Assembly (NCBI GenBank): GCA_964036295.1 | Contig: OZ038470.1 | Span: 14,761,578 to 14,825,577, forward strand | DNA: 64,000 nt | Direction of reading: 5' to 3' | Origin: Plumapathes pennacea | Taxonomy: Eukaryota > Cnidaria > Anthozoa > Antipatharia > Myriopathidae | Shown: one piece after another, positions 51,601 to 62,865 of the stretch | Numbering within the stretch: position 1 is the stretch's first letter | How the letters are laid out: every line of letters starts with the position of its first letter | Translations under genes and position numbers: made by a program | Notes under the pieces: model-generated | The model's input: the letters and a program-made list of their open reading frames with translations, nothing else | The model's database searches: none | Told to the model about the DNA's origin: nothing

Positions 51601-54600
51601 CTTAAAGAACTTAGGTTTGGGGCGCCGTCTATTTACCCTCTGAATAGAAAAATAAGAAAGAGTTATTGATGATGGTGATGATGATGATGATGATGATGAT
51701 AATGATAGTTATTATAATGATGGTGATGATGATGATGATGATGACGATGATGATGGTGATGATGATGATGGTGATGATAATTATGATAATGATGGTGATG
51801 ATGGTGACGATGACGATGACGACGACGACGATGATGATGGTGATAGTCGGTAATGATAGTAACCAGATACTGCCGTAGTGAAACTACGCAAATTCTCGTT
51901 ATTACCTTGTTTCTTTCCTTCTGTTTCTCGGGCCAAAGTTGAGGTTGCTGTTGATAGCGTTTCTTCATTTGCCGTTCTTCTTTAAGGATGTTGTTCGCAA
52001 TGTCAATCTAGAAAGACGAACAGCAATTAAGTGTAACACGAGGAAGGAAAGAAGTTCGAAAAAAAGCGAAAGTATATCGGCTGCCGATCCCAAACTATAT
52101 GTTAGTATTGAGGACTGCCCAACGTACCTGTCTCTCGCGCTGTTTCTTCTCAAACGTCCTGATACAGAAAGAAAGTCAGTTAAAATAAACCAGTGTAAAA
52201 TACAAGAGACTCTTTTATTATATAGACACGAGTGTTTTACTGGAAAATATACGTGCGTAAAATCCATACGAAACTACATCCGGGACCCGAGTGGCGTATT
52301 TTCCATATCCTCACTAATGAGGATATCGTTGGCATCATTTACCGCTTTAGCACGGTTGTTTGTGCAATTTCTCGTAAAACACTCGTGTCTAATATAATAA
52401 AAAGAAAATTACACGGCGGCTTGAAGATATGAATTTTATTTTCTCGAGGCAATAACAACATTTTACTCACTCGCAAAGCGCTCGTTCGTAAAATATTGTT
52501 TTTACCACTCGAAAATAAAATTCATATCTTCGCGTCGCCGTGTAATATCCTCTATATACTGCATAGATAGAAACACGACAGTTTTGGGGCCAAATTCAAG
52601 AAATACATATCATATATTGAATTGAGATCTTGCTAAAAGTTTAAAGTGCTCTTGGAAAATGATTTATATTTTCCACACTATCCCAGACTAAAAAGCAAAG
52701 TGGTACTGGTGTGAGCGATTTTTTGTAGCAAGATGAATCTAAAGTGGAAAGCCGTCACACGTGTCACACATACTCCTTATCTCTCTCAAACTGTTGGAGC
52801 CGTTTTCTTCTCGTCAAAACCTCGTCGGGGTTCAGACCCTGCGCAAGAATCTCCTGTCGTTCAATCTCCTCTTGTTCGTCTTCCTCCCGCTTCACTTTCG
52901 CATCTCGCGCTTGCAAAGCTCGTAGATTTTCCTGTGTACAACAAAAAATGAGGAGCAAGTGTTACAGCTGCAGGCATAGTTTTCCCCTTTCACTCACAAG
53001 GTGATCGGCTATTTCCAGTTTCTTATCAGAAAGTCGATTAAGGTATTCCTGGAAGCTAACATTACTTTGTCCGATTTCCCTATCATTTCTCGCTCATACC
53101 TTGTTGGTCTCTATGTTGTCCTTCAGTCCAATAATGGCCTGCATCCTATCTTCCATGTATTCTCGTGAACGTTCTTCCTCCTCGGCTTCCTTCTGACGAA
53201 CTCTGCAGACAAAATGTGATGACGTAACACACAAGCACTTGTGTTGTGAAAATCTAAGAGGCGGTATATTTTGAGGCCTTTGTAGCCACCCCCTCGTCTG
53301 GCCGTAAAGGACTATTTGTTCTGGCACAGGTCCTCGGGTCGAGTTTGATGCAATAGATCGGATTTTGTATGGCCAAATCGGGAATTGTGCGTCCCAAGAC
53401 GCAATAACGCGCTCTGGAGACTTCGTTAACAAAGATCAACATCTTTGACCATGAAAACAGGTTTTTATCTTACCTGTGGCAACCTTGGTCTGTCCTCACC
53501 CCCACCCCCTTCAGAAAGAGCATTGCTCACCTGGACATGGTTTCCTTCAGGAACTTGGATGCTTGTTCTCGGTTCCTCTTGGCTGCAGCTATGGACTGTC
53601 TGTGCTTCCTCTCTCTTTCTCTCAAAGCAGAAACGTGTTCTCTGTAGAAACATAACCGCGTGTATATGACTTTGAAGTGTATGACGAATACAACGATTAT
53701 AATGAAGAAATGAAGACGATGGTCATAAATGATGAAAATGAAGATATTCATGACGCTGATGACGGCGATGATGACAATGATGGTGTTGCATGATGACGAT
53801 GACAAATATGTTGATGATGGCAAGGATGATGTTGGCGTTGATGATGACGGATGAAGATGATAATGATAATGACGCTGACGACAATATACATGACAATGGA
53901 AATGTTGTTGACGATGAAAATGATTACGATGTGCTGTTGATGATGACGACGGAAGACAATGCTAGCGATGACGAAGAGAGTGCCGAAGACTATGACCGAA
54001 AAGTGACAAAAATGTTGAATAAAATTAAATAAACTAACACAAGCTGCTACTGCAGAAGCCTACTTTTCTCTACATCTTCTCCGTCGTTCCGCCACCATCG
54101 CCATAGCGTTTTCTTTTCTCACTCTTGCTGCCGACTGATCGGCCTTATGTTTGTCGACCATTTTCTCGTCTTTTTCCAACTCCTGACCGGCCAATAGAAA
54201 CTTGCCCTGTTCAACAGTGGCTTGAGCAAGAGCATACCTGAAGAAAGGAAGACGAAGCACAAAAAAAGTCTTACTCAAACATCGAATTTCAGACAAAATT
54301 CTGCGCAGATATTGCATATTATTTAGAGCTGCATTTTACCTACTGTACGCATTTCGTGCAAGTATCATCGTATGCGCACACATTTTGAACGTCCAAAAAT
54401 GTACAAGATGGAGTTTCGGAACTTGGGCACTGATAATTCGCTTGTAAACATTTACACGGTACGAATTTTGCGCCCGACTGTCGTCGGCGACCTTGTTACG
54501 ACAAGCTTACCAGGCGACTCTTATCGTAGGGTTAGGGTAGGACCTAACCCTAACCTAACGAATAGTTGGTGTACCCAGGTTGCCTCGCGGTTACTCGGGA

Positions 54601-57600
54601 CAAGGCCCTTTTATTTTATTTTTTTCTTCGTCCTTTTTTAAGGCCTCCACATACTAAACAGGGCGTAAAAGTAAATCTCTCTCCGAGGTTGAGAAACTAC
54701 GAACTCCATACTTGAACTGGTATTGGTTTGCTTACTCTGCTTGCTCCAGCTTGTGAGAAATGTGTTTATCCACGTCGTGTTCAGCAGTCACCTCCGCGCC
54801 GAGTTTTTTCTGCTGGGACTGCAGCCGATACAACAACGCCCTGCAATGGAAAATAAATGCCCAGTTTGATCCTCCGAATAACTGTTCAATGTACTGAATA
54901 GCAAAATCCCGTCCAATAATGACAACTTAGTGAGCTTTGAGAAACGTTAGACACTGCGAACAGTTCTCCGACGTTATCGAACGTTACCCGAAATGAAAAA
55001 CGCTACCTACCACTTACCGACCAAACGTTTCACTTTACCGACCACGTTACCGACCAGTTCAACTTGTTCACAATTACCGAACAGTTCTCTATCTAAAGAC
55101 ATTTAAAGTATTTCATGTAAAATAATGTATTTTTAGAGTAGACCGCAGGACGCGTTACGTTTTTCCGAACATCTGCGCGCGCCCGCGAAAGCATTTTGAA
55201 ATGTCTGCAAAAATTGCTCAATGATAAATTTTGAACTACTTTCAAAACTCAGATTTCACAAGGGCAAGACAGGCTTAAACTCAACTCAACAGAAAGGTGA
55301 CCACAACTATTATGAATGTACAGTACTCATCAATAGCTGTCATTTGAAATTTGGCATTTGATTTTACACTTCCTTTTCACTAAGAGTTGGGTGTGTCCTC
55401 ATATATTGTCAGTTATTGTGTATCATTAATTTGGCGCACTTGAAGGACAGGAAGAGTCAGTATTTGTTTAGCTCACTTACACGTTATCTTGCACCTGTGC
55501 TTCCTCTATTTGCTTGTCAACACTTCTTTGCTCACATTCGAGGGTTTCCATGCGTTCTTTACATTTTTTTAATTCTTCCCTACAGTGATAAAGGAAGTCA
55601 TTAAAAATATGGTCAGGAACAAATTTACAGGCAGCACGTGAATGCGAAAGTAAAGTTTGCTACTGTCTACATAAGGGCTTACACAGCCTTCTAAGTCCAG
55701 TGCAGGATTGACCTAATTCCTACAAATGGTCAGATATTCTTCTTCTGCAGGTGGATAAAATGTGTTGTCTTGGAGTTCAAGACAACAAACTTTATCTGCA
55801 TTGCACAGTCTAAAACTATTTCTCACAAGTTCATTTCACATTAGCCAATTATTGCAGTTCTATAAGTTATGTGGGAAACATTTTAAAGAATCACACTGTA
55901 AAAGTGTGGATATATATAGTACAACACACTAGAATGAGTGGCCGATCAACTGAAATCAAATGAATTCTTACAAATTATTTTATAAGACAAGCACTTTTTA
56001 TAATACCCTCAGAAAACTCCAGGTAGTTTTTCAACGATATAAAATACAAGTAGCTAATACACAGTAGTTTTACATGACTGTATACAGTTAGTAGTTTATG
56101 TTACCTCAACTGAATGACCAAGTAATCTTTTTCAATCACTTGCTCGCTCAACTGGTCAAGATGACGTCTCAGTGCTAGTCGCCGTAACTTTTCCTGAACG
56201 ATAGGAGCATAATATTATTTCAATAGCACAAATTATAACTGGAAGATTTGGATTTCCTCTGACAAAACATAATTGGGAGAATCTACACAATCTGTGAAGA
56301 TCTCAGGAGTTCATTGCCTCAGGGTGGTTTTGCTGGTTCAGTATAATCTCATAGCAAAGATATTAAAGGGTAAATAAAATAAACTGTGCAAGGGGTGGCA
56401 AATGGTACCAAGAAAATCGTGGGTCTTGGAAAGTTTTGGTCTGATATCAGAATCTCAGCAGCCTTTTTGATGAGTCTCAGTGTCTCATTTTTTTCGTTTC
56501 TTTCCATCTTGGTGGTTAAAGTCTTGTTCTTGGATTTTTTAACAAGGGTCTCAGCGTCTCAGCGAGTCTTGGAATTTACCATTTGCCACCCCTTTGGCTG
56601 TAGCTAATACATCAAACTAACGAATATGACTCTGACCTGACGCGTTTGTTGGGCAATTGGATCTGATGTGTATTCATCCTCACCTCCCCCTTCACCTCTG
56701 TTGATCAGAGAATTAAACGTATATACCAACAAATTAAACAAAGTACCTGTCAACTTATCAACAAATGCACCACGTAAATAAATTATTCACCCCACATAAT
56801 TATATGCGGCTGTGTACACATAGTTATAGGCCCAAGAACCCTCTACTTTGCAGGTTTACACCTGAGTCACCATATTTACACATACTGTAAATAACACCAT
56901 CTGCAGTATCTCCTTACCCTGATAAAGATCCTTCATCACTGAAATAGTTCTTGTCAATATCAGATGAAGGATCACTTTCATATTCAACTTGCCCTGCAAA
57001 AAAAAAAACATTATATAGAAAATGCTTTCGATTAATCATACTCTAAGAGCTACAGTACTACTAAAAATGATAAAATAGGATGATACACATAGCAGCTAAT
57101 AAGCTACTTTATTATATAGACATGAGTGTTTTACTGGAAAATATACCATGCAAAAAATCCATACGAAACTACATCCGGGACCCGAGTGGTATATTTTCCA
57201 TATCCTCACTAGTGAGGATATCGTTGGCATCATTTCCCACTTTTGCATGGCTGTTTGTGCAATTTCTCGTAAAACACTCATGTCTAATATAATAAAAAGA
57301 AAATGTCATCCCATTTTATCATTTTTCTCTTTTATGCATACTATTCCATTGTATAGTCAAGTGTGGCTGATAGCTTGCTTAGAAGAATCATCTGATGAAA
57401 CGACAACTCATATTTACAATCATTGTATTTTCCTTCCCTTTTTCTTGGGAAAATTATTGTATGGGGTTTTGCTTATGAGCTTATATGTAACATGTAGTAG
57501 TAAAAATTATTAAAGTTATAGTTCCATATACAGGTCATATAATGAGCATAAAATAAACAACAACTAAAACAAACAGGTACACAAGAAAATAAAGAACCAC

Positions 57601-57830
57601 TGTCTGTGAGTACCTGCATGCAGTATTTTTACAGGTTTTAATTTCAAATGTTTACCTTCATCTGACTGCCAGTAACTGTGGTTGCTACGGTAAATTGAAT
57701 TTCTCACTGTCGTATCAAGGGGTTCATAATCATCGTCCTCTGTAAGTTCTACTTGGACTGTGTGGCTCTCAGACACTTCAATAACACCATTCTCCAAGAT
57801 AGCTCCTGTGCTGGAATCTGCAAGCTCCAT
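36965..57830 (-). CDS. CFAP74: cilia- and flagella-associated protein 74, complete (50 coding exons, 1751 aa)
   Basis: From ATG 57830 to TAA 36967-36965, 50 exons give 5256 nt with every phase matching. Exon coordinates are in the four entries that follow. The N-terminal third is acidic then coiled-coil, with HLDQLSEQVIEKDYLV, LLYRLQSQQKKL and ASKFLKETMSRVRQKEAEEE, which match CFAP74 as I know it. The C-terminal two thirds hold repeated Ig-like ASH segments (pattern xFGxxxxxxxxxxxITITN). In Chlamydomonas FAP74 belongs to the C1d projection of the axonemal central apparatus and affects beat. Human CFAP74 is about 1580 aa, so this version is longer. Introns are packed with MITEs and microsatellites but the frame is intact. 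HYDIN, CFAP47 and DLEC1 also have ASH repeats, but the long N-terminal coiled coil fits CFAP74. Confidence 0.95.
37875..37899. repeat. (TG)n microsatellite
   Basis: About twelve TGs, in the CFAP74 intron between exons 48 and 49. Confidence 0.9.
39163..39478. repeat. (GAT/GAC)n trinucleotide tract
   Basis: About 315 bp of GAT and GAC triplets, in the CFAP74 intron next to the donor of exon 44. The apparent poly-Asp and poly-Met ORFs across it are repeat frames. Confidence 0.95.
41528..46158 (-). CDS. CFAP74: CFAP74 exons 27-38: central ASH repeats, including a 23-nt microexon
   Basis: Exons are 46158-46102, 46019-45955, 45783-45655, 45526-45439, 45151-44978, 44577-44485, 44358-44336 (microexon), 43732-43387, 42947-42792, 42563-42430, 42015-41890 and 41637-41528, covering residues 878-1377. 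Conserved words include LRLKFEVCKELRNHLELLP and APMVIRVADQ (exons 29-30), and DIDFGFCTVFESVRQTITIT (exon 31). Exon 35 has a charged helix (KEEAVKIMQKEEEAERKRR). The microexon is inferred because exons 32 and 34 are otherwise out of phase; it has a CCCACAG acceptor and a CG|GTACTT donor. Confidence 0.88.
41802..41850. repeat. (CAAA)n then (CAA)n microsatellite
   Basis: Simple repeat in the CFAP74 intron between exons 37 and 38. Confidence 0.9.
42567..42631. repeat. (AAAT)n microsatellite abutting an acceptor
   Basis: About 16 AAAT units. On the gene strand this is (TTTA)n running straight into the AG of exon 36 (start 42563), so the repeat supplies the pyrimidine-rich tract. Confidence 0.9.
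43917..44232. mobile_element. foldback MITE pair inside CFAP74
   Basis: 43920-44070 is a palindromic copy of the GGTTTGCCGTGGTGTGG family. It is followed by the ACGTGACATGCTGG and GAGAGCGAGAAACTAGTGTG module ending at 44232. It lies between exon 34 and the microexon. Confidence 0.8.
46293..46482. mobile_element. 190-bp MITE, copy 1 (AGACACGAGTGTTTTAC ends)
   Basis: Ends TTTATTATATAGACACGAG and the inverse CTCGTGTCTAATATAATAAA. The interior matches copies at 52213-52402 and 57108-57297 almost base for base (for example CCATACGAAACTACATCCGG and GAGGATATCGTTGGCATCAT). A tail shared with copy 2 (GCGCTCGTTCGTAAAATATT) follows at about 46495-46555. Intron of CFAP74. Confidence 0.9.
46690..51639 (-). 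CDS. CFAP74: CFAP74 exons 13-26: linker and first ASH segments
   Basis: Exons are 51639-51547, 51438-51338, 51260-51188, 50904-50842, 50522-50445, 50260-50219, 49798-49680, 49589-49523, 49104-48891, 48523-48474, 48181-48064, 47657-47541, 47318-47236 and 46812-46690, covering residues 431-877. Exon 14 has an acidic run (SSDEDEDEF). Exons 18-21 form the first Ig-like segments (DFDVGKTYRKKVVLTN, VEFGSQVLGETRRK). Exons 22-24 are low-complexity and acidic. Exon 21 has two phase-equivalent donors, 48891 (CAG|GTTCGG) and 48879 (CGA|GTGTTT), differing by four residues; I chose 48891. Confidence 0.9.
50572..50595. repeat. C homopolymer
   Basis: About 23 Cs in the CFAP74 intron upstream of exon 17. 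Confidence 0.9.
50620..50755. repeat. copy of the dispersed GATTGGCCAA family
   Basis: Shares order and wording with 22770-22890 (TTGGCCAAGAATGCTGC and AGAGTAGCAAACGTAAAAC). Confidence 0.5.
51666..51850. repeat. (ATG/ACG)n trinucleotide tract
   Basis: Fills the intron between CFAP74 exons 12 and 13. The ORFs of Met or His across it are repeat frames. Confidence 0.95.
51906..57830 (-). CDS. CFAP74: CFAP74 exons 1-12: acidic N-terminus and coiled coil
   Basis: Exons are 57830-57656, 56993-56918, 56697-56637, 56193-56105, 55579-55481, 54840-54736, 54237-54064, 53641-53531, 53202-53100, 52931-52768, 52158-52128 and 52007-51906, covering residues 1-430. Residues 1-104 are Asp/Glu/Ser-rich (VELTEDDDYEPLD, EYESDPSSDIDKNYF, GEGGGEDEY). 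Residues about 105-430 are Lys/Glu/Arg/Gln-rich heptads. Exon 10 has two GT choices (52769 and 52767); only the second keeps the frame into the 31-nt exon 11. Confidence 0.93.
52213..52402. mobile_element. 190-bp MITE, copy 2
   Basis: Same ends and interior as 46293-46482. It sits in the CFAP74 intron upstream of exon 11. Confidence 0.9.
52403..52560. mobile_element. second TIR element adjoining MITE copy 2
   Basis: GAAGATATGAATTTTATTTT (about 52422) is mirrored by AAAATAAAATTCATATCTTC (about 52513-52532), with TTACACGGC and GCCGTGTAA at the outer ends. About 155 bp; the right half matches the tail after MITE copy 1. Confidence 0.75.
53690..54030. repeat. degenerate GAT/GAC tract
   Basis: Imperfect GATGAC and GATGAT triplets in the CFAP74 intron between exons 7 and 8. 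The apparent acidic ORF 53790-54032 is the repeat, not a gene. Confidence 0.8.
54960..55090. repeat. short degenerate TTACCGACCA repeats
   Basis: TTACCGACC and close variants recur about six times between exons 5 and 6 of CFAP74. Confidence 0.6.
57108..57297. mobile_element. 190-bp MITE, copy 3
   Basis: Same family as 46293-46482; the ends carry a matched change (GACATGAG against CTCATGTC), so the two termini vary together. CFAP74 intron 1. Confidence 0.9.
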
Positions 57831-58400
57831 ACTCTGATCCCTTCTTTTTACTGCAATTCTTGAATGCTATAGAGTTCTTCACTTCTGTAAATTGATCACA
57901 GGAATTATCCATCGATGTTTCTTTCCTGAATCATGATAAGGACTGCACCTGTAGGTTTCAAAAAGGGGATAATCTAAAATGTTGACATAGTTTACCCCAC
58001 AAAACTTCACATTTTCTATTTCCGTTGCTTGATCACTAGAGAAAAAGCAACAGCACTTGAATGAAAAGATGTGAGTGTGCAGTCATATTATGAACTTATG
58101 TTATCTAACACTTACTATTAAACAGGAAGATAACTAAACAGCTGATATTCGCACTGTAATATAAACATAATGACTGGTATTTTACGTAAAATATTCTATC
58201 TAATATAAAATTGTATTTACTCAGATAAAAATAAATAACATACAGTTTGATTTGGTATTTTGTTGTGACATACGTTGTGACAACAACAAAATAACACCGA
58301 CTGGACATCATTTTCCGATTCGATTTGTGAAGCTTGTTGTACATAACTATATGGGATCAAATTCCAAGCCAGTTGTTGTTATTTTCATCCTTCAACTACT
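57831..58400 (-). promoter_or_regulatory. likely 5' UTR and promoter of CFAP74
   Basis: AT-rich with no obvious TATA box or CpG island. No strong RFX X-box was found; the best resemblance (GTTGCTACGGTAAA, about 57676) lies inside exon 1 and is imperfect. Confidence 0.25.
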
Positions 58401-58439
58401 ATGTCAGAAGATTAATGCTTAAGAAGTCTGCAAGCTCCA

Positions 58440-58607
58440 GCGAACCTGTGCATAGTACTGTATGTGATATGGCTATCTGGCTCGATTAGCCCTAATGACC
58501 ATTCCAGATAGCCAGTACCTTAACGCCTGTACCCATTACCTACATGTACATGTCAATATATACTATTATATACCAAGGTACAAATAAAGAACTGTCTGTC
58601 TGTCTGA
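58440..58607 (+). mobile_element. 3' end of a second non-LTR retrotransposon or SINE
   Basis: A 10-bp stem GGCTATCTGG/CCAGATAGCC (58471-58480, 58504-58513), a short spacer, then CAAATAAAGAA and a (CTGT)n tail ending at 58607. The plan matches the element ending at 16061, with a different tail. Confidence 0.65.
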
Positions 58608-58803
58608 TAGAGCAATTCGTCTCCCACGAGCAAACCACAGACTCGGAAAACCTTAATATTTTTTTACCAAAACATTGAGAGATACGTAGAGACACCAAAC
58701 GAAACAAGCATTTGACTACCTTTGTCATTATATACAGTACCCTCTCAGATAAATACCTTTGTAACTGAAACGAGTGTACTGTGCAAATTACCGGGATACT
58801 GTG

Positions 58804-58834
58804 TGGGAGTGTGCCGCCCGGGACTGAAAACCTT
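58804..58834. repeat. fragment of the G-run minisatellite family
   Basis: GTGTGCCGCCCGGGACTGAA matches, inverted, the right edge of the block at 4507-4538. Confidence 0.75.
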
Positions 58835-59119
58835 AGTTCATTAGTCCTCGCGACAAACAAACGGCGGCCATGACAGCAGCGCTCAGCAGCCTCGGCTTCT
58901 AAGCTCATGGAGCCTGGGAGTGAGGCTAACAATGCTTTGCGCGCCCGATAAACCTTACTATGCCATAATAAACGGTTGTGCCTAAATCGTACCAACGGGA
59001 AGGACAGCCGCGCAAGACTGAAAACGAGTTTAGACCCGATCGCCTCACGACCGAGAATCGGACGATGTCGGTAAATCCAAGATGGCTGTCTTCTGTGTAT
59101 TTCATCGAACAATGAAATG

Positions 59120-59856
59120 AACGGGAAGCGAATTCCCACGTAAGGATGGTTACCCCCTCCCGCAGTCTGATTATATTATGTCAGCGGTCGCCCCACTGTA
59201 TTAATAACTAACCAAACGTGAAGCAGCGGTAATTTTCGCGTTGTTATGGTTTCTTTCTAGTTGCCGTTTTCTGTGTTCGTGTTAGGTAGCGTCGCTCCAA
59301 AATGTAAATAAAGGATGATTTGTGAATGACTCGTTACCAGCTTCCCGCAGAGGTTCACCTCAGACCCCTCGGGGGAATGGGGACCAGCAATCTTAAGCCC
59401 CTTGGGGGAATGGGGACCAGCAACCTCAGACCCTTGGGGGAATGGGGACCAGCAACCTCAGACCCTTGGGGGAATGGGGACCAGCAACCTCAGAACTGTC
59501 AACATGTTCTCGAGGCAAACATTAACGGATATAGTGAAATACTATCTGACAATGGCATTCACTGATATAGAGAAAATTAATCCCATTCCGCGCGTAACCT
59601 GGTAACTACCCTCCAGCAAAGAAAATGGCGTCTACAACGGGAAGCGAATTGCGTAAGGATGGTTACCCCCTCCCGCAGTCTGATTATATTATGTCAGCGG
59701 TCGCCCAACTGTATTAATAACGAACCAACCTTGAAGCAGCGGTAATTTTCGCGCTGTTGTGGTTTCTTTCTATTTGCCATTTTCTGTGTTCGTGTTAGGT
59801 AGCATTGCTCCAAAATGTAAATAAAAGAGGATGATCTGTGAATGACTCGTTACCAG
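59120..59856. repeat. composite repeat: two 200-bp direct copies around a minisatellite
   Basis: A segment from GGGAAGCGAATT through GTAAGGATGGTTACCCC to GAATGACTCGTTACCAG occurs at 59120-59341 and 59636-59856. Between them lie four units of about 33 bp (GGGGAATGGGGACCAGCAAC). An inverted copy is at 62385-62865. Small ORFs here are repeat frames. Confidence 0.85.
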
Positions 59857-60261
59857 CGAAACCCCTTGTTACCCTTGACAACAAAAGAGACTTAAGGTGG
59901 TGTTACACTGGTCAATTTGCAACGATGCGATGTTGCGCTAAAAATCGTTGAGGTGTAACACCCCATTGCGAACGGTTTTTTTGCGATGTTTGCAGTGCTG
60001 CAACGCGTTGCAAGTTTTTGAAAGCGATTCAAAAACTTGCAACGCCGTTGCGTGGATTTGGAGCAAATCGGCGTTGCAAATAGCTTTAGGCAAAGCACTA
60101 AACATCCAAGTGAACCATTCCCGGCGATAATTCAGTTGTTGCGACTACTCGAGCCTTGTAAAAGATGAAATCAAGTTCTACAGCAAAACTCGCGCAATGT
60201 CCGCATCGAAAGAGATTTAAGGCTACTGCTTTTTAGATGGGACCACGTTGAACTGTTCATA

Positions 60262-61235
<974 letters not shown>

Positions 61236-61249
61236 CTAGCCGTTAAAGG

Positions 61250-61560
61250 CTCTGCCCCCCAAACCCACTTCTCGGGGGGAGGGGGTGAAAACCTTCATAG
61301 TTTTGAGTCGGAGTGTTCTCAAAACCCTTGCCCTACTTCAAACTAAAACTATACGATTTTTCGACCCTATTAAAAAGATATATTTGAGATTTTTCGACCC
61401 TTTTTCAGACTCTGTATAGCAAAAAAATTTACCCTATTTCAGCAACCAAATACCCAAATATGCAAAATGTACTATTTCAGACCAAAAAGGCAAAATTGAT
61501 CCCCTTTTCCAGCCTCAAAAATGTTAAAAAACGATACTGCCTTTGAGGCGGCGCACTGAG
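61250..61560. repeat. third block of the G-run minisatellite family, decayed
   Basis: CTGCCCCCCAAACCC, then units with TTTTTCGACCCT and ACCCTATTTCAG (the inverse of the CTGAAATAGGGT units at 4360-4500), ending GGCGGCGCACTGAGTATTGA. Inverted orientation relative to 4252-4583. Confidence 0.7.
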
Positions 61561-61919
61561 TATTGATGGGACAGCGGGAAATAACCAGACTATCTTTAAC
61601 CGTATCTTCAGTCGAGGATATACAGAGTAAAATGTACCATCGGAAACTCAAGTAGAATTGCTTGACGAATTATATTTGACACAAAATGAGCCTCACAGTG
61701 AAGCAGAGTATAGTAAAGTGTGGTGTCCTTTCCGCTGGTACGCTGTCTTTGGATCGTACCAGCTGGAAGGACAGAGTGCAATAACTCAATTATTTTAGCT
61801 TAGAAAGTTAAGAGTAAATATATAATCTCTCCTTTAATTGATGTCTCATACTGCTATCAGAAAGACTACTGCAGGAAAAATGCAGACACGTCAGCCCCAA
61901 AAAAAATCCATGCGTGAGA

Positions 61920-62020
61920 TTCAGGCCGAGGACCTGGGTCCCACTCGGCCAAGGGGCCGAGGGCCTGGGTCCCACTCGGCCAAGGGGCCGAGGGGTCTGG
62001 GCCCCACTCGGCCAAGGGGT
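61920..62020. repeat. tandem repeat, three units of CCCACTCGGCCAAGGGGCCG
   Basis: Units of about 35 bp containing CTGGGTCCCACTCGGCCAAG. The 120- and 87-codon ORFs across it are repeat frames. Confidence 0.8.
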
Positions 62021-62384
62021 TGGGTCTTTGTAGAATTTCTGTTCAGCTTTATTTTTATTGCATGCGTGATTTTGAACCTGTCGCTCCACGGAATCGCATA
62101 AAAAGGGTGTCTCAAGATCGATCAGATTGCGGAACTCTCTAACGAGTGCTTTAGCATAATAGTACAACAACGGAATGCATCGGTTTTAGTTGTGTCAGTA
62201 GTTTGGAGCGCCGAATGCGTGAGCTTTCAGGAAACTGTTGGAGTAGTGGGAGCCGCGGTGAGGGGACATGCTCCATAGAAAATCCTGAAATCTAGAGTCC
62301 GTGAAATGGATTTCCTGCGTCTTTTTTAATTAATCCTCACTTTCGTACATCTTCCCTTTGCATACCGCTGACATAATATAATCA

Positions 62385-62865
62385 GAACCCTGCGGGAGGG
62401 GGTAGCCATCCTTACGCAATTCACTTCCCGGAGGGTAGTTACCAGGTTACGCGCGGAATGGGACTAATTTTCTCTATATCAGCGAATGCTATTTTGCATT
62501 GTCAGATAGTATTTCATATCCGTTAATGTTTGCCTCGAGAACATGTTGACAGTTCTGAGGTTGCTGGTCCCCATTCCCCCAAGGGTCCAACCTCGTTCCC
62601 AGGGCCATCCAATGGTCGGGAGCTTCTGCCGCGGATGGCCCTGGGAACGAGGTTGCCAAGGGTCTGAAGTTACTGGTCCCCATTCTCCCAAGGAGCCCGA
62701 GGTTGCTGGTCCCCATTCCCCCAAGGGTCTGAGGTTGCTGGCCCCCATTCCCCCAAGGGGCTAAGGTTGCTGGTCCCCATTCCCCGAGGGGTCTGAGGTG
62801 AACCGCTGCAGGAAGCTGGTAACGAGTCATTCACAAATCATCCTTTTTTTATTTACATTTTGGCA
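62385..62865. repeat. inverted copy of the 59120-59856 composite repeat
   Basis: On the minus strand it follows 59290-59690 closely: GAATGACTCGTTACCAGCTT, about five minisatellite units, GAACATGTTGACAG, then TAACCTGGTAACTACCCTCC. It carries a nested hairpin at 62588-62655. Confidence 0.85.
62588..62655. mobile_element. 68-bp hairpin insertion with 9-bp target duplication
   Basis: Perfect 23-bp stems (62588-62610 and 62633-62655, core CTCGTTCCCAGGGCCATCC) close a 22-nt loop. CCAAGGGTC stands on both sides (62579-62587 and 62656-62664). The uninterrupted units of the same array show only one copy, so the insertion duplicated the target. Confidence 0.8.

Noticed and set aside
51663-51878. Met-rich and His-rich ORFs
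   Set aside because: Trinucleotide repeat between CFAP74 exons 12 and 13. Only the minus-strand part from 51906 rightwards is a real exon.
57673-57690. RFX X-box-like GTTGCTACGGTAAA for CFAP74
   Set aside because: It has at least two mismatches and lies inside coding exon 1, so it is not convincing as a promoter site.
58540-59139. 199-codon minus-strand ORF
   Set aside because: It runs through a retrotransposon tail, a fragment of the G-run repeat and the composite repeat, has no domain, and is probably fortuitous.
59340-59510. CRISPR-like spaced repeats
   Set aside because: Units are contiguous minisatellite copies without variable spacers, in a eukaryotic genome.
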